Of a stretch of DNA of 64,000 bases, positions 27,174 to 33,968 are shown piece after piece. The notes under the pieces were generated by a model, which saw only the letters and a list, made by a program, of their open reading frames with translations, was not told the DNA's origin and searched no databases. Numbering within the stretch: the stretch's first letter is position 1; each line of letters starts with the position of its first letter. The DNA comes from Flavobacterium fluviatile (GTDB lineage: Bacteria > Bacteroidota > Bacteroidia > Flavobacteriales > Flavobacteriaceae): NCBI RefSeq assembly GCF_010645065.1, contig NZ_JAADZW010000020.1:29223-93222 (forward strand), given 5' to 3'. The position numbers were made by a program, and so were the translations under genes.

Positions 27174-27431
27174 ATGCCAGAGTTTTATATAGCGGTTACT
27201 ATAATTTCGTTGTTTTTTGCTTTGTTAACTCTATTTGTAAATCACAAAACGTTTGTAATTACTTCACTCGTTTATGCAATTTTGTTTTTATTGCTAAATG
27301 CATTTCATGTTATAACAACTGGAATGGAAGATATTTCTAATTTATCGCAAATGACTTTATTGACTTTTGTTGTAGTTGCAAATGTTCTTTTGATACTATC
27401 AATTAATAGATGGAGGAAGGAAATAATTTAA
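27174..27431 (+). CDS. Small membrane protein, unknown
   Basis: An 85-residue protein that is almost wholly hydrophobic, with three predicted helices (about residues 4-24, 27-47 and 57-78) and a basic end NRWRKEII. No family recognised. The ATG at 27174 is preferred over an in-frame TTG at 27153 because a textbook Shine-Dalgarno (AAAAGGAGG, 27157-27165) lies 8 nt before it, which is rare in this genome type. It stands between the tandem repeat and the pheA leader. A frame overlapping at 27113 is treated as a shadow. Confidence 0.6.
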   Translation: MPEFYIAVTIISLFFALLTLFVNHKTFVITSLVYAILFLLLNAFHVITTGMEDISNLSQMTLLTFVVVANVLLILSINRWRKEII

Positions 27432-27581
27432 TGAGCAAAGTTTTTTTACAGTTTTATTTTAAAAGCTTCAAAAAACCAATTGTAAAAATCTCATTTCAAG
27501 CCTGATTGATTAAAATATCATACAAAACAAGTTAATTTTGTTAAGAAATCCTTTTTTGTTTCATAAAATGCATTATTTTTT

Positions 27582-27611
27582 TTGGTGCGGTTGAAATAAT
27601 TTATACATTCG
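27582..27611 (+). promoter_or_regulatory. Probable promoter of the Phe/Tyr operon
   Basis: TTG at 27582-27584, a 19-bp spacer and TACATTCG at 27604-27611 (one mismatch to TAnnTTTG). Transcription would start close to 27617, about 25 nt ahead of the leader peptide. Confidence 0.55.
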
Positions 27612-27640
27612 CACAGAATTTAAAAAATAACACAAACAAA

Positions 27641-27700
27641 ATGGCAACTAACCGTTTTTATTTTAGCAACAACTTTTATTTCTTCTTTAGTAGAAGTTAG
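27641..27700 (+). CDS. pheA leader peptide (Phe/Tyr-rich)
   Basis: A 19-residue open frame, MATNRFYFSNNFYFFFSRS, ending in TAG at 27698-27700. It has six Phe and two Tyr, including the runs FYF and FYFFF, 89 bp before the prephenate dehydratase gene. Amino-acid-rich leaders of this kind set ribosome stalling in transcription attenuation. The stop codon abuts the antiterminator strand (27699-27706), so stalling on the Phe/Tyr codons would leave that strand free and a ribosome reaching the stop would cover it. Confidence 0.85.
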   Translation: MATNRFYFSNNFYFFFSRS

Positions 27701-27782
27701 GATTGTGCTATGGTTATTTGAAACAAAATTAAAGACAAATAAAACTAATATACAATCCTGATGAAAATCAGGATTTTTTTTT
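27699..27782 (+). promoter_or_regulatory. Phe/Tyr attenuator: antiterminator and terminator
   Basis: Two mutually exclusive structures can be drawn. Antiterminator: AGGATTGT (27699-27706) with ACAATCCT (27752-27759). Terminator: AATCCTGA (27754-27761) with TCAGGATT (27768-27775), 6-nt loop, then a T9 run to 27782. The shared bases 27754-27759 make the choice. The terminator ends 6 nt before the pheA ATG at 27789. Confidence 0.85.
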
Positions 27783-27788
27783 GACTAT

Positions 27789-28628
27789 ATGACAGCTAAG
27801 ATTGCAATACAAGGTATCAAAGGTTCTTTTCATCATCAGGTTGTGAAGGAGTATTTCTCTGAAAATGTAGATATTGATGAATGCCTGTCTTTTGAAGAAC
27901 TGATCGACAGCCTTATTGCCGGAAAAACAGATCAGGCTGTTATGGCGATTGAAAATTCGATTGCAGGCCCGATTATCCCGAATTATGCTTTGATTGACAA
28001 GAATAATTTGCATATTATCGGAGAGCATTATTTAAACATTCAGCAGAATTTAATGGCTTTGAGAGGTCAGAAAATTGAAGATATCAGAGAAGTTCATTCA
28101 CACCCTATGGCACTTTTGCAGTGTATGGATTTCCTGAAACAATATCCAAATATCAAATTGGTTGAGGATAAAGATACGGCAGAAACGGCAAGAAGAATTC
28201 AGCAAAACCAATTAACCGGAATTGCAGCGATTGCAAGCCAGACAGCTGCTGAAATGTACGATCTGGATATTATTGCGCCATCGATTCAAACGATCAAAAA
28301 CAATATGACGCGTTTCGTAATCATTAAAAAGCAAAATTCATTTTTGCCGGAAAGCGAAATCAACAGGGCTTCTGTCAAATTTGAATTGGATCATAAAAGA
28401 GGAAGTTTGGCAGCCGTTTTAAATGTAATGAGTGACTGCAAACTGAATCTGACGAAAATCCAGTCGCTTCCAAAAATCGAAACACCGTGGAAATATTCGT
28501 TTTTCGTAGATGTAACGTTTGAGAAATACGATGATTATGCAAAAGCCAAAGCGTTATTAAATATAATGGCAGAGTATTTTAAAGTGTTGGGGGAATATAA
28601 GAATACAAAGCCTTTGACTCAGTCATAA
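27789..28628 (+). CDS. pheA: Prephenate dehydratase
   Basis: Converts prephenate to phenylpyruvate for phenylalanine. The 279-residue protein is monofunctional (no chorismate mutase). The catalytic domain (1-180) starts KIAIQGIKGSFHHQVVKEYF, has MAIENSIAGPI and ends with NNMTRFVII, the TRF substrate motif. An ACT domain follows (about 193-270, KRGSLAAVLNVMSDCKLNLTKIQSLP), where Phe feedback is expected; the family's ESRP motif is replaced by SLPK. First structural gene of the aromatic operon, under the attenuator just upstream. Confidence 0.95.
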   Translation: MTAKIAIQGIKGSFHHQVVKEYFSENVDIDECLSFEELIDSLIAGKTDQAVMAIENSIAGPIIPNYALIDKNNLHIIGEHYLNIQQNLMALRGQKIEDIREVHSHPMALLQCMDFLKQYPNIKLVEDKDTAETARRIQQNQLTGIAAIASQTAAEMYDLDIIAPSIQTIKNNMTRFVIIKKQNSFLPESEINRASVKFELDHKRGSLAAVLNVMSDCKLNLTKIQSLPKIETPWKYSFFVDVTFEKYDDYAKAKALLNIMAEYFKVLGEYKNTKPLTQS

Positions 28629-28649
28629 AGTTTAAAATAGATTTTAGAT

Positions 28650-28713
28650 TGTCAGGCTGAGCGCAGTCGAAGCCCTTCAGTTTTAAAAGCCTTCGACTCC
28701 GCTCAGGGCGACA
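28650..28713. repeat. Palindromic repeat between pheA and the aminotransferase gene
   Basis: Left arm starts TGTCAGGCTGAGCGCAGTCG; right arm ends CCGCTCAGGGCGACA; arms of 23 bp, imperfect, around an 18-bp centre. A related decayed element is at 5402-5452. Confidence 0.8.
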
Positions 28714-28782
28714 GAAGAGTTAAAAGTCGAAAAATAAAACATGAAGCTAACGTCGTAAAGCCTAAAGCAAAAAATAAAAATA

Positions 28783-29928
28783 ATGATTACAACAGCAAAA
28801 AGATTAGACACAGTTGAAGAATACTACTTCTCATCAAAACTGAGAGAAGTTCGACAACTCATGTCTGAAGGAAAACCGATCATCAATATGGGAATCGGAA
28901 GCCCTGATTTGAGTCCGTCGAAAGCAGTAATTGAAGCGGTAGCCTCCGCCATTCAGGACGAAAACGGGCATGGGTATCAGAGCTATCAGGGATTACCGGA
29001 AATGAGGCAGGCGATGGCAGATTTTTATCAGGATCAGTTTGGTGTTGCAGTGAATCCGAATAATGAGATTTTACCTCTGATGGGTTCGAAAGAAGGAATC
29101 ATGCATATTTCGCTTGCATTTTTAAACCCGGGCGATCACGTTTTAATTCCGAATCCGGGTTATCCGACTTATACATCGGTAACCAATTTGGTAGAAGCAG
29201 TTCCGGTTTATTATGATTTGAAGGAAGAAAATGCATGGGAACCGGATTTCGAAGCTTTAGAAAAACTGGATCTTTCGAAAGTTAAAATAATGTGGCTGGG
29301 ATATCCGCACATGCCGACAGGAGCTAGAGGAAGTTTAGCGTTATTTGAAAAACTGGTTGCTTTTGCTAAAAAACACAACTTATTACTGATCAATGATAAT
29401 CCGTATAGTTTTGTTTTGAATGATAATCCGATGAGTTTATTGCAGGTTGAAGGTGCAAAAGATGTGGCTTTAGAATTAAATTCACTGAGTAAAACATTCA
29501 ACATGGCGGGCTGGAGAGTCGGAATGGTTTTAGGAAATCCTGAAATTATCGATGCGGTCCTAAAAGTAAAAAGCAACATGGACAGCGGCATGTATTACGG
29601 AATTCAAAAAGGAGCAATTGCAGCTTTGAAATGTGATAAATCCTGGTTTGAAGACCAAAACAAAATTTACAGACGCCGTAGAGAATTAACTGAAAAGTTA
29701 GCAGAAAAATTAAACTGTAAAGTGTATAAAGAAGGAGTTGGCTTATTTGTTTGGGCCAAACTTCCGGAAGGAATTGAATCAGCAGAGAAGTTCATTGACG
29801 AAATATTATATGAGAAACATATTTTCATTACACCGGGAACCATTTTTGGTAGTAACGGTGAAGGTTATATCAGATTCTCATTATGTGTGAAAGAAGAAAA
29901 AGTACAAGAGGCAATAGACAGGTTTTAG
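28783..29928 (+). CDS. PLP-dependent aminotransferase, class I/II
   Basis: A 381-residue fold-type I aminotransferase. Seen are NMGIGSPDLSPS, GYQSYQGLPEMRQAMA, NPGYPTYTS, the PLP-stacking NDNPYSF and the Schiff-base Lys K237 in LNSLSKTFNMAGWRVG. It resembles LL-diaminopimelate and aspartate/aromatic aminotransferases; within this operon the likely job is transamination of phenylpyruvate and 4-hydroxyphenylpyruvate to Phe and Tyr. The last base of its stop codon is the first base of a perfect inverted repeat (29928-30000). Confidence 0.9.
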   Translation: MITTAKRLDTVEEYYFSSKLREVRQLMSEGKPIINMGIGSPDLSPSKAVIEAVASAIQDENGHGYQSYQGLPEMRQAMADFYQDQFGVAVNPNNEILPLMGSKEGIMHISLAFLNPGDHVLIPNPGYPTYTSVTNLVEAVPVYYDLKEENAWEPDFEALEKLDLSKVKIMWLGYPHMPTGARGSLALFEKLVAFAKKHNLLLINDNPYSFVLNDNPMSLLQVEGAKDVALELNSLSKTFNMAGWRVGMVLGNPEIIDAVLKVKSNMDSGMYYGIQKGAIAALKCDKSWFEDQNKIYRRRRELTEKLAEKLNCKVYKEGVGLFVWAKLPEGIESAEKFIDEILYEKHIFITPGTIFGSNGEGYIRFSLCVKEEKVQEAIDRF

Positions 29929-30000
29929 TCATTGCGAGGAACGAAGCAATCACACTAACAATGATTCAGCAACTGAGATTGCTTCGTTCCTCGCAATGAC
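29928..30000. repeat. Perfect 24-bp inverted repeat overlapping the stop codon
   Basis: Arms 29928-29951 and 29977-30000 are exact reverse complements, starting GTCATTGCGAGGAACG, with a 25-bp spacer. The transcript would fold to a very stable hairpin, though without a T-run. Confidence 0.9.
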
Positions 30001-30024
30001 AAAGTGTCTTGAAAAAACGAGAAG

Positions 30025-30104
30025 CCCTAGCCCTGATAGAAGCGGCATCCTTTTATGGCGGGGTTCGCCATAAAAGATACAGCGGATAGCAGGAAACAGC
30101 TTCT
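30025..30104 (+). repeat. REP-like palindromic element, copy A
   Basis: About 80 bp containing CCTTTTATGGCGGGGTTCGC and the complement GCCATAAAAG. The centre is an 11-bp stem. Related copies lie at 50345-50456 and 63151-63236 (reverse orientation). Confidence 0.85.
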
Positions 30105-30117
30105 AATAAAAAAGAAT

Positions 30118-30975
30118 ATGAAAGTATACGTAATAGGAATAGGATTAATAGGCGGTTCGATGGTGCTGGACATCAAAGAAAAGCATCCCGCTGCGACTAT
30201 TTTCGGAATTGACAATAACGAAAAACATTTGCAGCAGGCGATTGATTTGGGCGTTATTGATGAAGCGGGAAGCTTTGAGGATTTGCAAAAAGCAGATTTT
30301 GTAATCGTATCCGTTCCGGTAGATGTTGCGCTGACGGTTTTGCCTAAAGTTCTGGATGCCGTTGGAGATAAGACGATTGTCTTTGAAGTAGGATCGACCA
30401 AAAAGCCAATTTGCGATGCAGTAGCAAATCATCCAAAAAGGAGAAATTTTATTGCTACACATCCAATTGCAGGGACAGAGTTTTCAGGACCATCGGCAGC
30501 AATAAAAGGTTTGTTTAATGGAAAGACGAACATTATCTGTGAAGTAGAAAAAACCGCTTTCAAACTGCAGGAAAAAGCATTACAGCTTTTCAGCGAAATA
30601 GGAATGAGGATTCGGTATATGGATCCCGTTTCACACGACAAACACATTGCTTACGTTTCGCATTTATCGCACATTAGTTCGTTTATGCTTGGGAAAACAG
30701 TAATGGTTAAAGAAAAAGACGAACAGGATATTTTTGATATGGCGGGAAGTGGATTTGAGAGTACCGTTCGTCTGGCAAAAAGTTCACCGGCAATGTGGAC
30801 ACCGATTTTTAAACAAAACAAAGAGTACGTTCTGGAAACCTTAGAAGGGTATATCGCAAATTTAACGCAGTTTAGGGATTTGCTGGCAGATGATAATTAT
30901 AATGCCATTTTTGAAGAAATGGAAAGCGTCAATAAAATAAGAGAAATATTAAACGGAATAACAATAAAAAAGTAA
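30118..30975 (+). CDS. Prephenate dehydrogenase
   Basis: Makes 4-hydroxyphenylpyruvate from prephenate for tyrosine. The 285-residue protein begins with a Rossmann motif (VYVIGIGLIGGSMVLDI) and carries FEVGSTKKPI, the catalytic-region ATHPIAGTEFSGP (with the conserved His) and SHDKHIAYVSHLSHISSFML. The ATG at 30118 is used: the longer frame from 30055 begins within the REP-like repeat and adds low-similarity residues. It lies 11 bp before the DAHP synthase gene and is TyrA-type without a fused chorismate mutase. Confidence 0.93.
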   Translation: MKVYVIGIGLIGGSMVLDIKEKHPAATIFGIDNNEKHLQQAIDLGVIDEAGSFEDLQKADFVIVSVPVDVALTVLPKVLDAVGDKTIVFEVGSTKKPICDAVANHPKRRNFIATHPIAGTEFSGPSAAIKGLFNGKTNIICEVEKTAFKLQEKALQLFSEIGMRIRYMDPVSHDKHIAYVSHLSHISSFMLGKTVMVKEKDEQDIFDMAGSGFESTVRLAKSSPAMWTPIFKQNKEYVLETLEGYIANLTQFRDLLADDNYNAIFEEMESVNKIREILNGITIKK

Positions 30976-30986
30976 ACTATAAAACG

Positions 30987-32069
30987 ATGGAAAATAAGAA
31001 AGAAATGAGAAAGTGGTTAGAGGATTTCAATTTAGATCACCCACTTGTGATAGCTGGACCTTGTAGTGCAGAAACTGAAGATCAGGTTTTGAAAATCGCT
31101 CACGAACTGAAAGATTCAAAAGTTAGTGTATTCAGAGCCGGAATCTGGAAACCAAGAACGCGTCCGGGAGGATTTGAAGGTGTTGGCGAAATTGGTTTGA
31201 AATGGTTGCAAAAAGCAAAAGCTGAAACTGGTTTATTAATGGGAACTGAGGTTGCAACTGCAGCGCACTGTAAATTAGCTTTAGAACATGATATCGACGT
31301 TTTATGGGTTGGTGCACGTACAACTGCAAACCCTTTCGCAGTTCAGGAAATTGCTGATACATTAAAAGGAACTGATAAAATTGTTTTGGTGAAAAACCCT
31401 GTAAACCCGGATTTAGCTTTATGGTTAGGTGGTGTTGAGCGTTTACACATGGCTGGAATCGAGAAATTAGGAGTAATCCACAGAGGTTTCTCTACTTACG
31501 AAAAAACAAAATACAGAAACATTCCGGAATGGCAGATTGCTATCGAATTGCAAAATAAATTCCCTGATTTACCATTGATCATCGATCCATCCCACATTAC
31601 CGGAGATCGTAAAATGATTTTCGAAGTAACTCAGGAAGCTTTAGACCTGAACTACGACGGTATGATTATCGAAACTCATATCGATCCGGACAACGCCTGG
31701 TCTGATGCTGCTCAACAGGTTACTCCGGATACTTTGAAACAAATCATCAAAGATTTGACTATCAGAAAAACGGATGATACTACAGATGAGTACAGCCAGA
31801 AAATGACGAAACTAAGAGCTAATATCGACGTTCTGGATGCTAACTTATTAGAGTTGTTAGGAAAACGTATGAAAGTTGCTGACGAAATTGGTCAGGTTAA
31901 AAAAGATGCTAACGTTGCAATCCTTCAAAACAGCCGTTGGAACGAAATCTTAGGAAAAATGATTTTAGAAGGTGAGAAAAAAGGTCTTACTGAAGAGTTT
32001 GTTTTAAAAATGTTCAAAGCAATTCACCAGGAAAGTATCGGTCACCAGGAGAAAATTTTCAACGCATAA
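30987..32069 (+). CDS. DAHP synthase fused to chorismate mutase
   Basis: A bifunctional enzyme of 360 residues: residues about 10-265 are a type I-beta DAHP synthase (PLVIAGPCSAETEDQVL, FRAGIWKPRTRPGGFEGVG, LWVGARTTANPFAVQEIAD, VIHRGFSTY, PLIIDPSHITGDRK), which starts the shikimate pathway, and about 270-360 are an AroQ chorismate mutase (KMTKLRANIDVLDANLLELLGKRMKVADEIGQVKK). The C-terminal placement of the mutase is the Bacteroidota arrangement; Bacillus carries it at the N-terminus. As the last gene of the attenuated operon it ties pathway entry to Phe/Tyr supply. Confidence 0.95.
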   Translation: MENKKEMRKWLEDFNLDHPLVIAGPCSAETEDQVLKIAHELKDSKVSVFRAGIWKPRTRPGGFEGVGEIGLKWLQKAKAETGLLMGTEVATAAHCKLALEHDIDVLWVGARTTANPFAVQEIADTLKGTDKIVLVKNPVNPDLALWLGGVERLHMAGIEKLGVIHRGFSTYEKTKYRNIPEWQIAIELQNKFPDLPLIIDPSHITGDRKMIFEVTQEALDLNYDGMIIETHIDPDNAWSDAAQQVTPDTLKQIIKDLTIRKTDDTTDEYSQKMTKLRANIDVLDANLLELLGKRMKVADEIGQVKKDANVAILQNSRWNEILGKMILEGEKKGLTEEFVLKMFKAIHQESIGHQEKIFNA

Positions 32070-32080
32070 TTTTCTTTAAT

Positions 32081-32256
32081 CCTATAAGTGATATAAGTTA
32101 ATTTAAGTTTTTTAAAAGCTTTGTTGATAATTTTAATTATATCACGACATTAAAATTAATTGTTTTTTAAAAATCCCTATTGCTTTGAAGGAAGTGATGG
32201 GGATTTTTTTCTTATAAAAAGTTACTGTCTATATTCGCTTATATAACTTATATGGT
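32081..32256. repeat. Terminator-bracketing inverted repeat, copy 3
   Basis: Left arm at 32081-32105 (CCTATAAGTGATATAAGT) and an inverted right arm ending at 32256 (ACTTATATGGTT), 130 bp apart, with a strong terminator between them at 32172-32210. Confidence 0.8.
32172..32210 (+). terminator. Terminator of the Phe/Tyr operon
   Basis: A 14-bp stem (32172-32185 with 32192-32205, three G-U pairs) with a 6-nt loop and a T7 tail. Confidence 0.8.
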
Positions 32257-32270
32257 TTAAATTATTCATT

Positions 32271-32278
32271 TATCTTTG
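32271..32278 (+). promoter_or_regulatory. -7 element (TATCTTTG) for rsgA
   Basis: A perfect -7 match 46 bp before the rsgA ATG, directly following the right arm of repeat copy 3. Confidence 0.6.
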
Positions 32279-32324
32279 CAAAGAATTTAGGTTTAATCTA
32301 AAATCAGCAATCTAAAATTAAAGA

Positions 32325-33302
32325 ATGACAGGAACCGTCTATAAATCTACAGGAAGCTGGTACACCGTAAAATCTGAAAGTGGAGATTTTGTGGAATGCC
32401 GTATGAAAGGGAAATTCAGAATAAAAGGCATAAAAAGTACCAATCCTATTGCTGTAGGTGATATTGTCGATTATGAATTAGAAGAGACCTCAGATGCGGT
32501 GACGGGAATGATTCATACTATTCATGAAAGGAAAAACTATATCGTTCGTAAATCGGTTAACCTTTCGAAACAGATTCACATTATTGCCTCTAACATTGAT
32601 CAGGTTTTTTTACTGGTTACGATTGATAATCCTCCAACAACTACCAGTTTTATAGATCGTTTTTTGGTTACTGCCGAAGCCTACGGAATTGAGGCTATCC
32701 TGATTTTTAATAAAATTGATACTTTAACGGAACAAACATTAGACGATCAGCTTTATTTGCAGCACATTTATACTGAAATAGGATATAAATGTCTCCGAAT
32801 TTCATCCACAGAAGATAAAGGAGTTGATAAGCTGAAAGAGATGATGATTGGCAAAGTGAGTATGTTTTCCGGACATTCGGGAGTTGGAAAATCAACTTTG
32901 GTCAATGCGATGGAACCAAGTCTTCATCTAAAAACTACAGTAATTTCAGAACAAAGCAAACAAGGCCAGCATACCACTACTTTTGCCGAAATGTATGATC
33001 TGTCTTTTGATGCCAGAATCATAGATACTCCGGGAATCAAAGGTTTCGGAATAGTTGATATGGAGCCGACCGAAATCAGCGGTTATTTTCCGGAATTTTT
33101 CAGATTAAAAGATCAGTGCAAGTTTAACAACTGTTTACACAAAGAAGAACCGCATTGTGCCATCAAAGCAGCTTTGGAAAAAGATGAAATAGCCTGGTCG
33201 CGTTACAACAGTTATCTTAAAATCCTCGAAGGTGATGATGAACATTATCGTACGGATACTTATGGTGAGGACCGGGCAGCGAGTGATGAAACGAGGAAAT
33301 AA
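32325..33302 (+). CDS. rsgA: Ribosome small-subunit-dependent GTPase A
   Basis: A late 30S-assembly GTPase with the circularly permuted G-domain. The 325 residues show an N-terminal OB domain (about 1-75), then G4 FNKID, G1 GHSGVGKSTLVNAM, G2 TTTFAEMYDL, G3 DTPGIKGFG, and the C-terminal zinc knuckle CKFNNCLHKEEPHCAIKAAL (C-x4-C-x-H-x5-C). This order (G4-G1-G3) is specific to RsgA/YjeQ. Terminator upstream and own promoter indicate a separate transcript that may include dtd. Confidence 0.97.
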   Translation: MTGTVYKSTGSWYTVKSESGDFVECRMKGKFRIKGIKSTNPIAVGDIVDYELEETSDAVTGMIHTIHERKNYIVRKSVNLSKQIHIIASNIDQVFLLVTIDNPPTTTSFIDRFLVTAEAYGIEAILIFNKIDTLTEQTLDDQLYLQHIYTEIGYKCLRISSTEDKGVDKLKEMMIGKVSMFSGHSGVGKSTLVNAMEPSLHLKTTVISEQSKQGQHTTTFAEMYDLSFDARIIDTPGIKGFGIVDMEPTEISGYFPEFFRLKDQCKFNNCLHKEEPHCAIKAALEKDEIAWSRYNSYLKILEGDDEHYRTDTYGEDRAASDETRK

Positions 33303-33367
33303 AAAATTAAATTCCAATTTTTTAAATTCCAACTTCCAAAATGAACATGATGGCAATTGCACTGTAG

Positions 33368-33387
33368 AGATGCACTGTAGTGCATCT
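33368..33387. repeat. 20-bp palindrome, AGATGCACT/AGTGCATCT
   Basis: Perfect 9-bp arms around a GT centre, between rsgA and dtd. Same family as 10939-10960. Confidence 0.6.
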
Positions 33388-33452
33388 AAACGTCAGAAAT
33401 AAAATCTGTTTAATCCTTTAATGATTGGTGTCAAACCACAATTCACAGTTTA

Positions 33453-33905
33453 ATGAAAGTAGTAATTCAGAGAGTCTCAGAAGCATCAGTAACCGTTGAA
33501 GGGAAAAAAGTTGCCGATATTCAAAAAGGTCTTTTAGTCTTAGTTGGAATCGAAGATGCAGACACGCAGGAAGATATCGACTGGCTTGCCGGTAAAATAA
33601 TAAAAATGAGAATTTTTGGAGATGAGAATGATGTCATGAATTGTTCTGTTCAGGATATTGACGGAGAAATTATTGTCGTAAGTCAGTTTACACTTCACGC
33701 TTCCACTAAAAAAGGAAACCGCCCTTCGTATATAAAAGCCTCAAAACCAGAATTTGCAATTCCGATGTACGAGAACTTCGTGAAAGCATTGGAAAAAGAA
33801 TTCCAGAAGAAAATACAAACCGGAATTTTTGGTGCAGATATGAAAGTCAGGCTGTTAAATGATGGTCCCGTAACTATCACAATTGACAGTAAAAACAAGG
33901 AATAA
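33453..33905 (+). CDS. dtd: D-aminoacyl-tRNA deacylase
   Basis: Removes D-amino acids mis-attached to tRNA. The 150-residue protein has the standard DTD length and motifs: MKVVIQRVSEASVTVEGKKV, GLLVLVGIEDADT, the active-site SQFTLHASTKKGNRPSYIKA and the C-terminal NDGPVTITIDS, whose Gly-Pro dipeptide provides chiral selection. Next to rsgA, another translation-quality gene. Confidence 0.96.
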   Translation: MKVVIQRVSEASVTVEGKKVADIQKGLLVLVGIEDADTQEDIDWLAGKIIKMRIFGDENDVMNCSVQDIDGEIIVVSQFTLHASTKKGNRPSYIKASKPEFAIPMYENFVKALEKEFQKKIQTGIFGADMKVRLLNDGPVTITIDSKNKE

Positions 33906-33920
33906 AAAACAACTAAACAT

Positions 33921-33952
33921 TTGTTAAGAATTTCTAAAAATATCTATATTTG
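33921..33952 (+). promoter_or_regulatory. Promoter of the DUF3857 operon
   Basis: TTG at 33921-33923, a 21-bp spacer and TATATTTG at 33945-33952, 16 bp before the ATG at 33969. Confidence 0.7.
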
Positions 33953-33968
33953 ACGAAAATACTTACTA

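Noticed and set aside
27113..27340. 75-codon frame overlapping the small membrane gene
   Set aside because: It competes with the frame at 27174 that has a Shine-Dalgarno and clear membrane helices; its own sequence is Cys/Asn-rich shadow.
30055..30117. Upstream in-frame extension of prephenate dehydrogenase
   Set aside because: It starts inside the REP-like repeat; the Rossmann motif starts right after the ATG at 30118.
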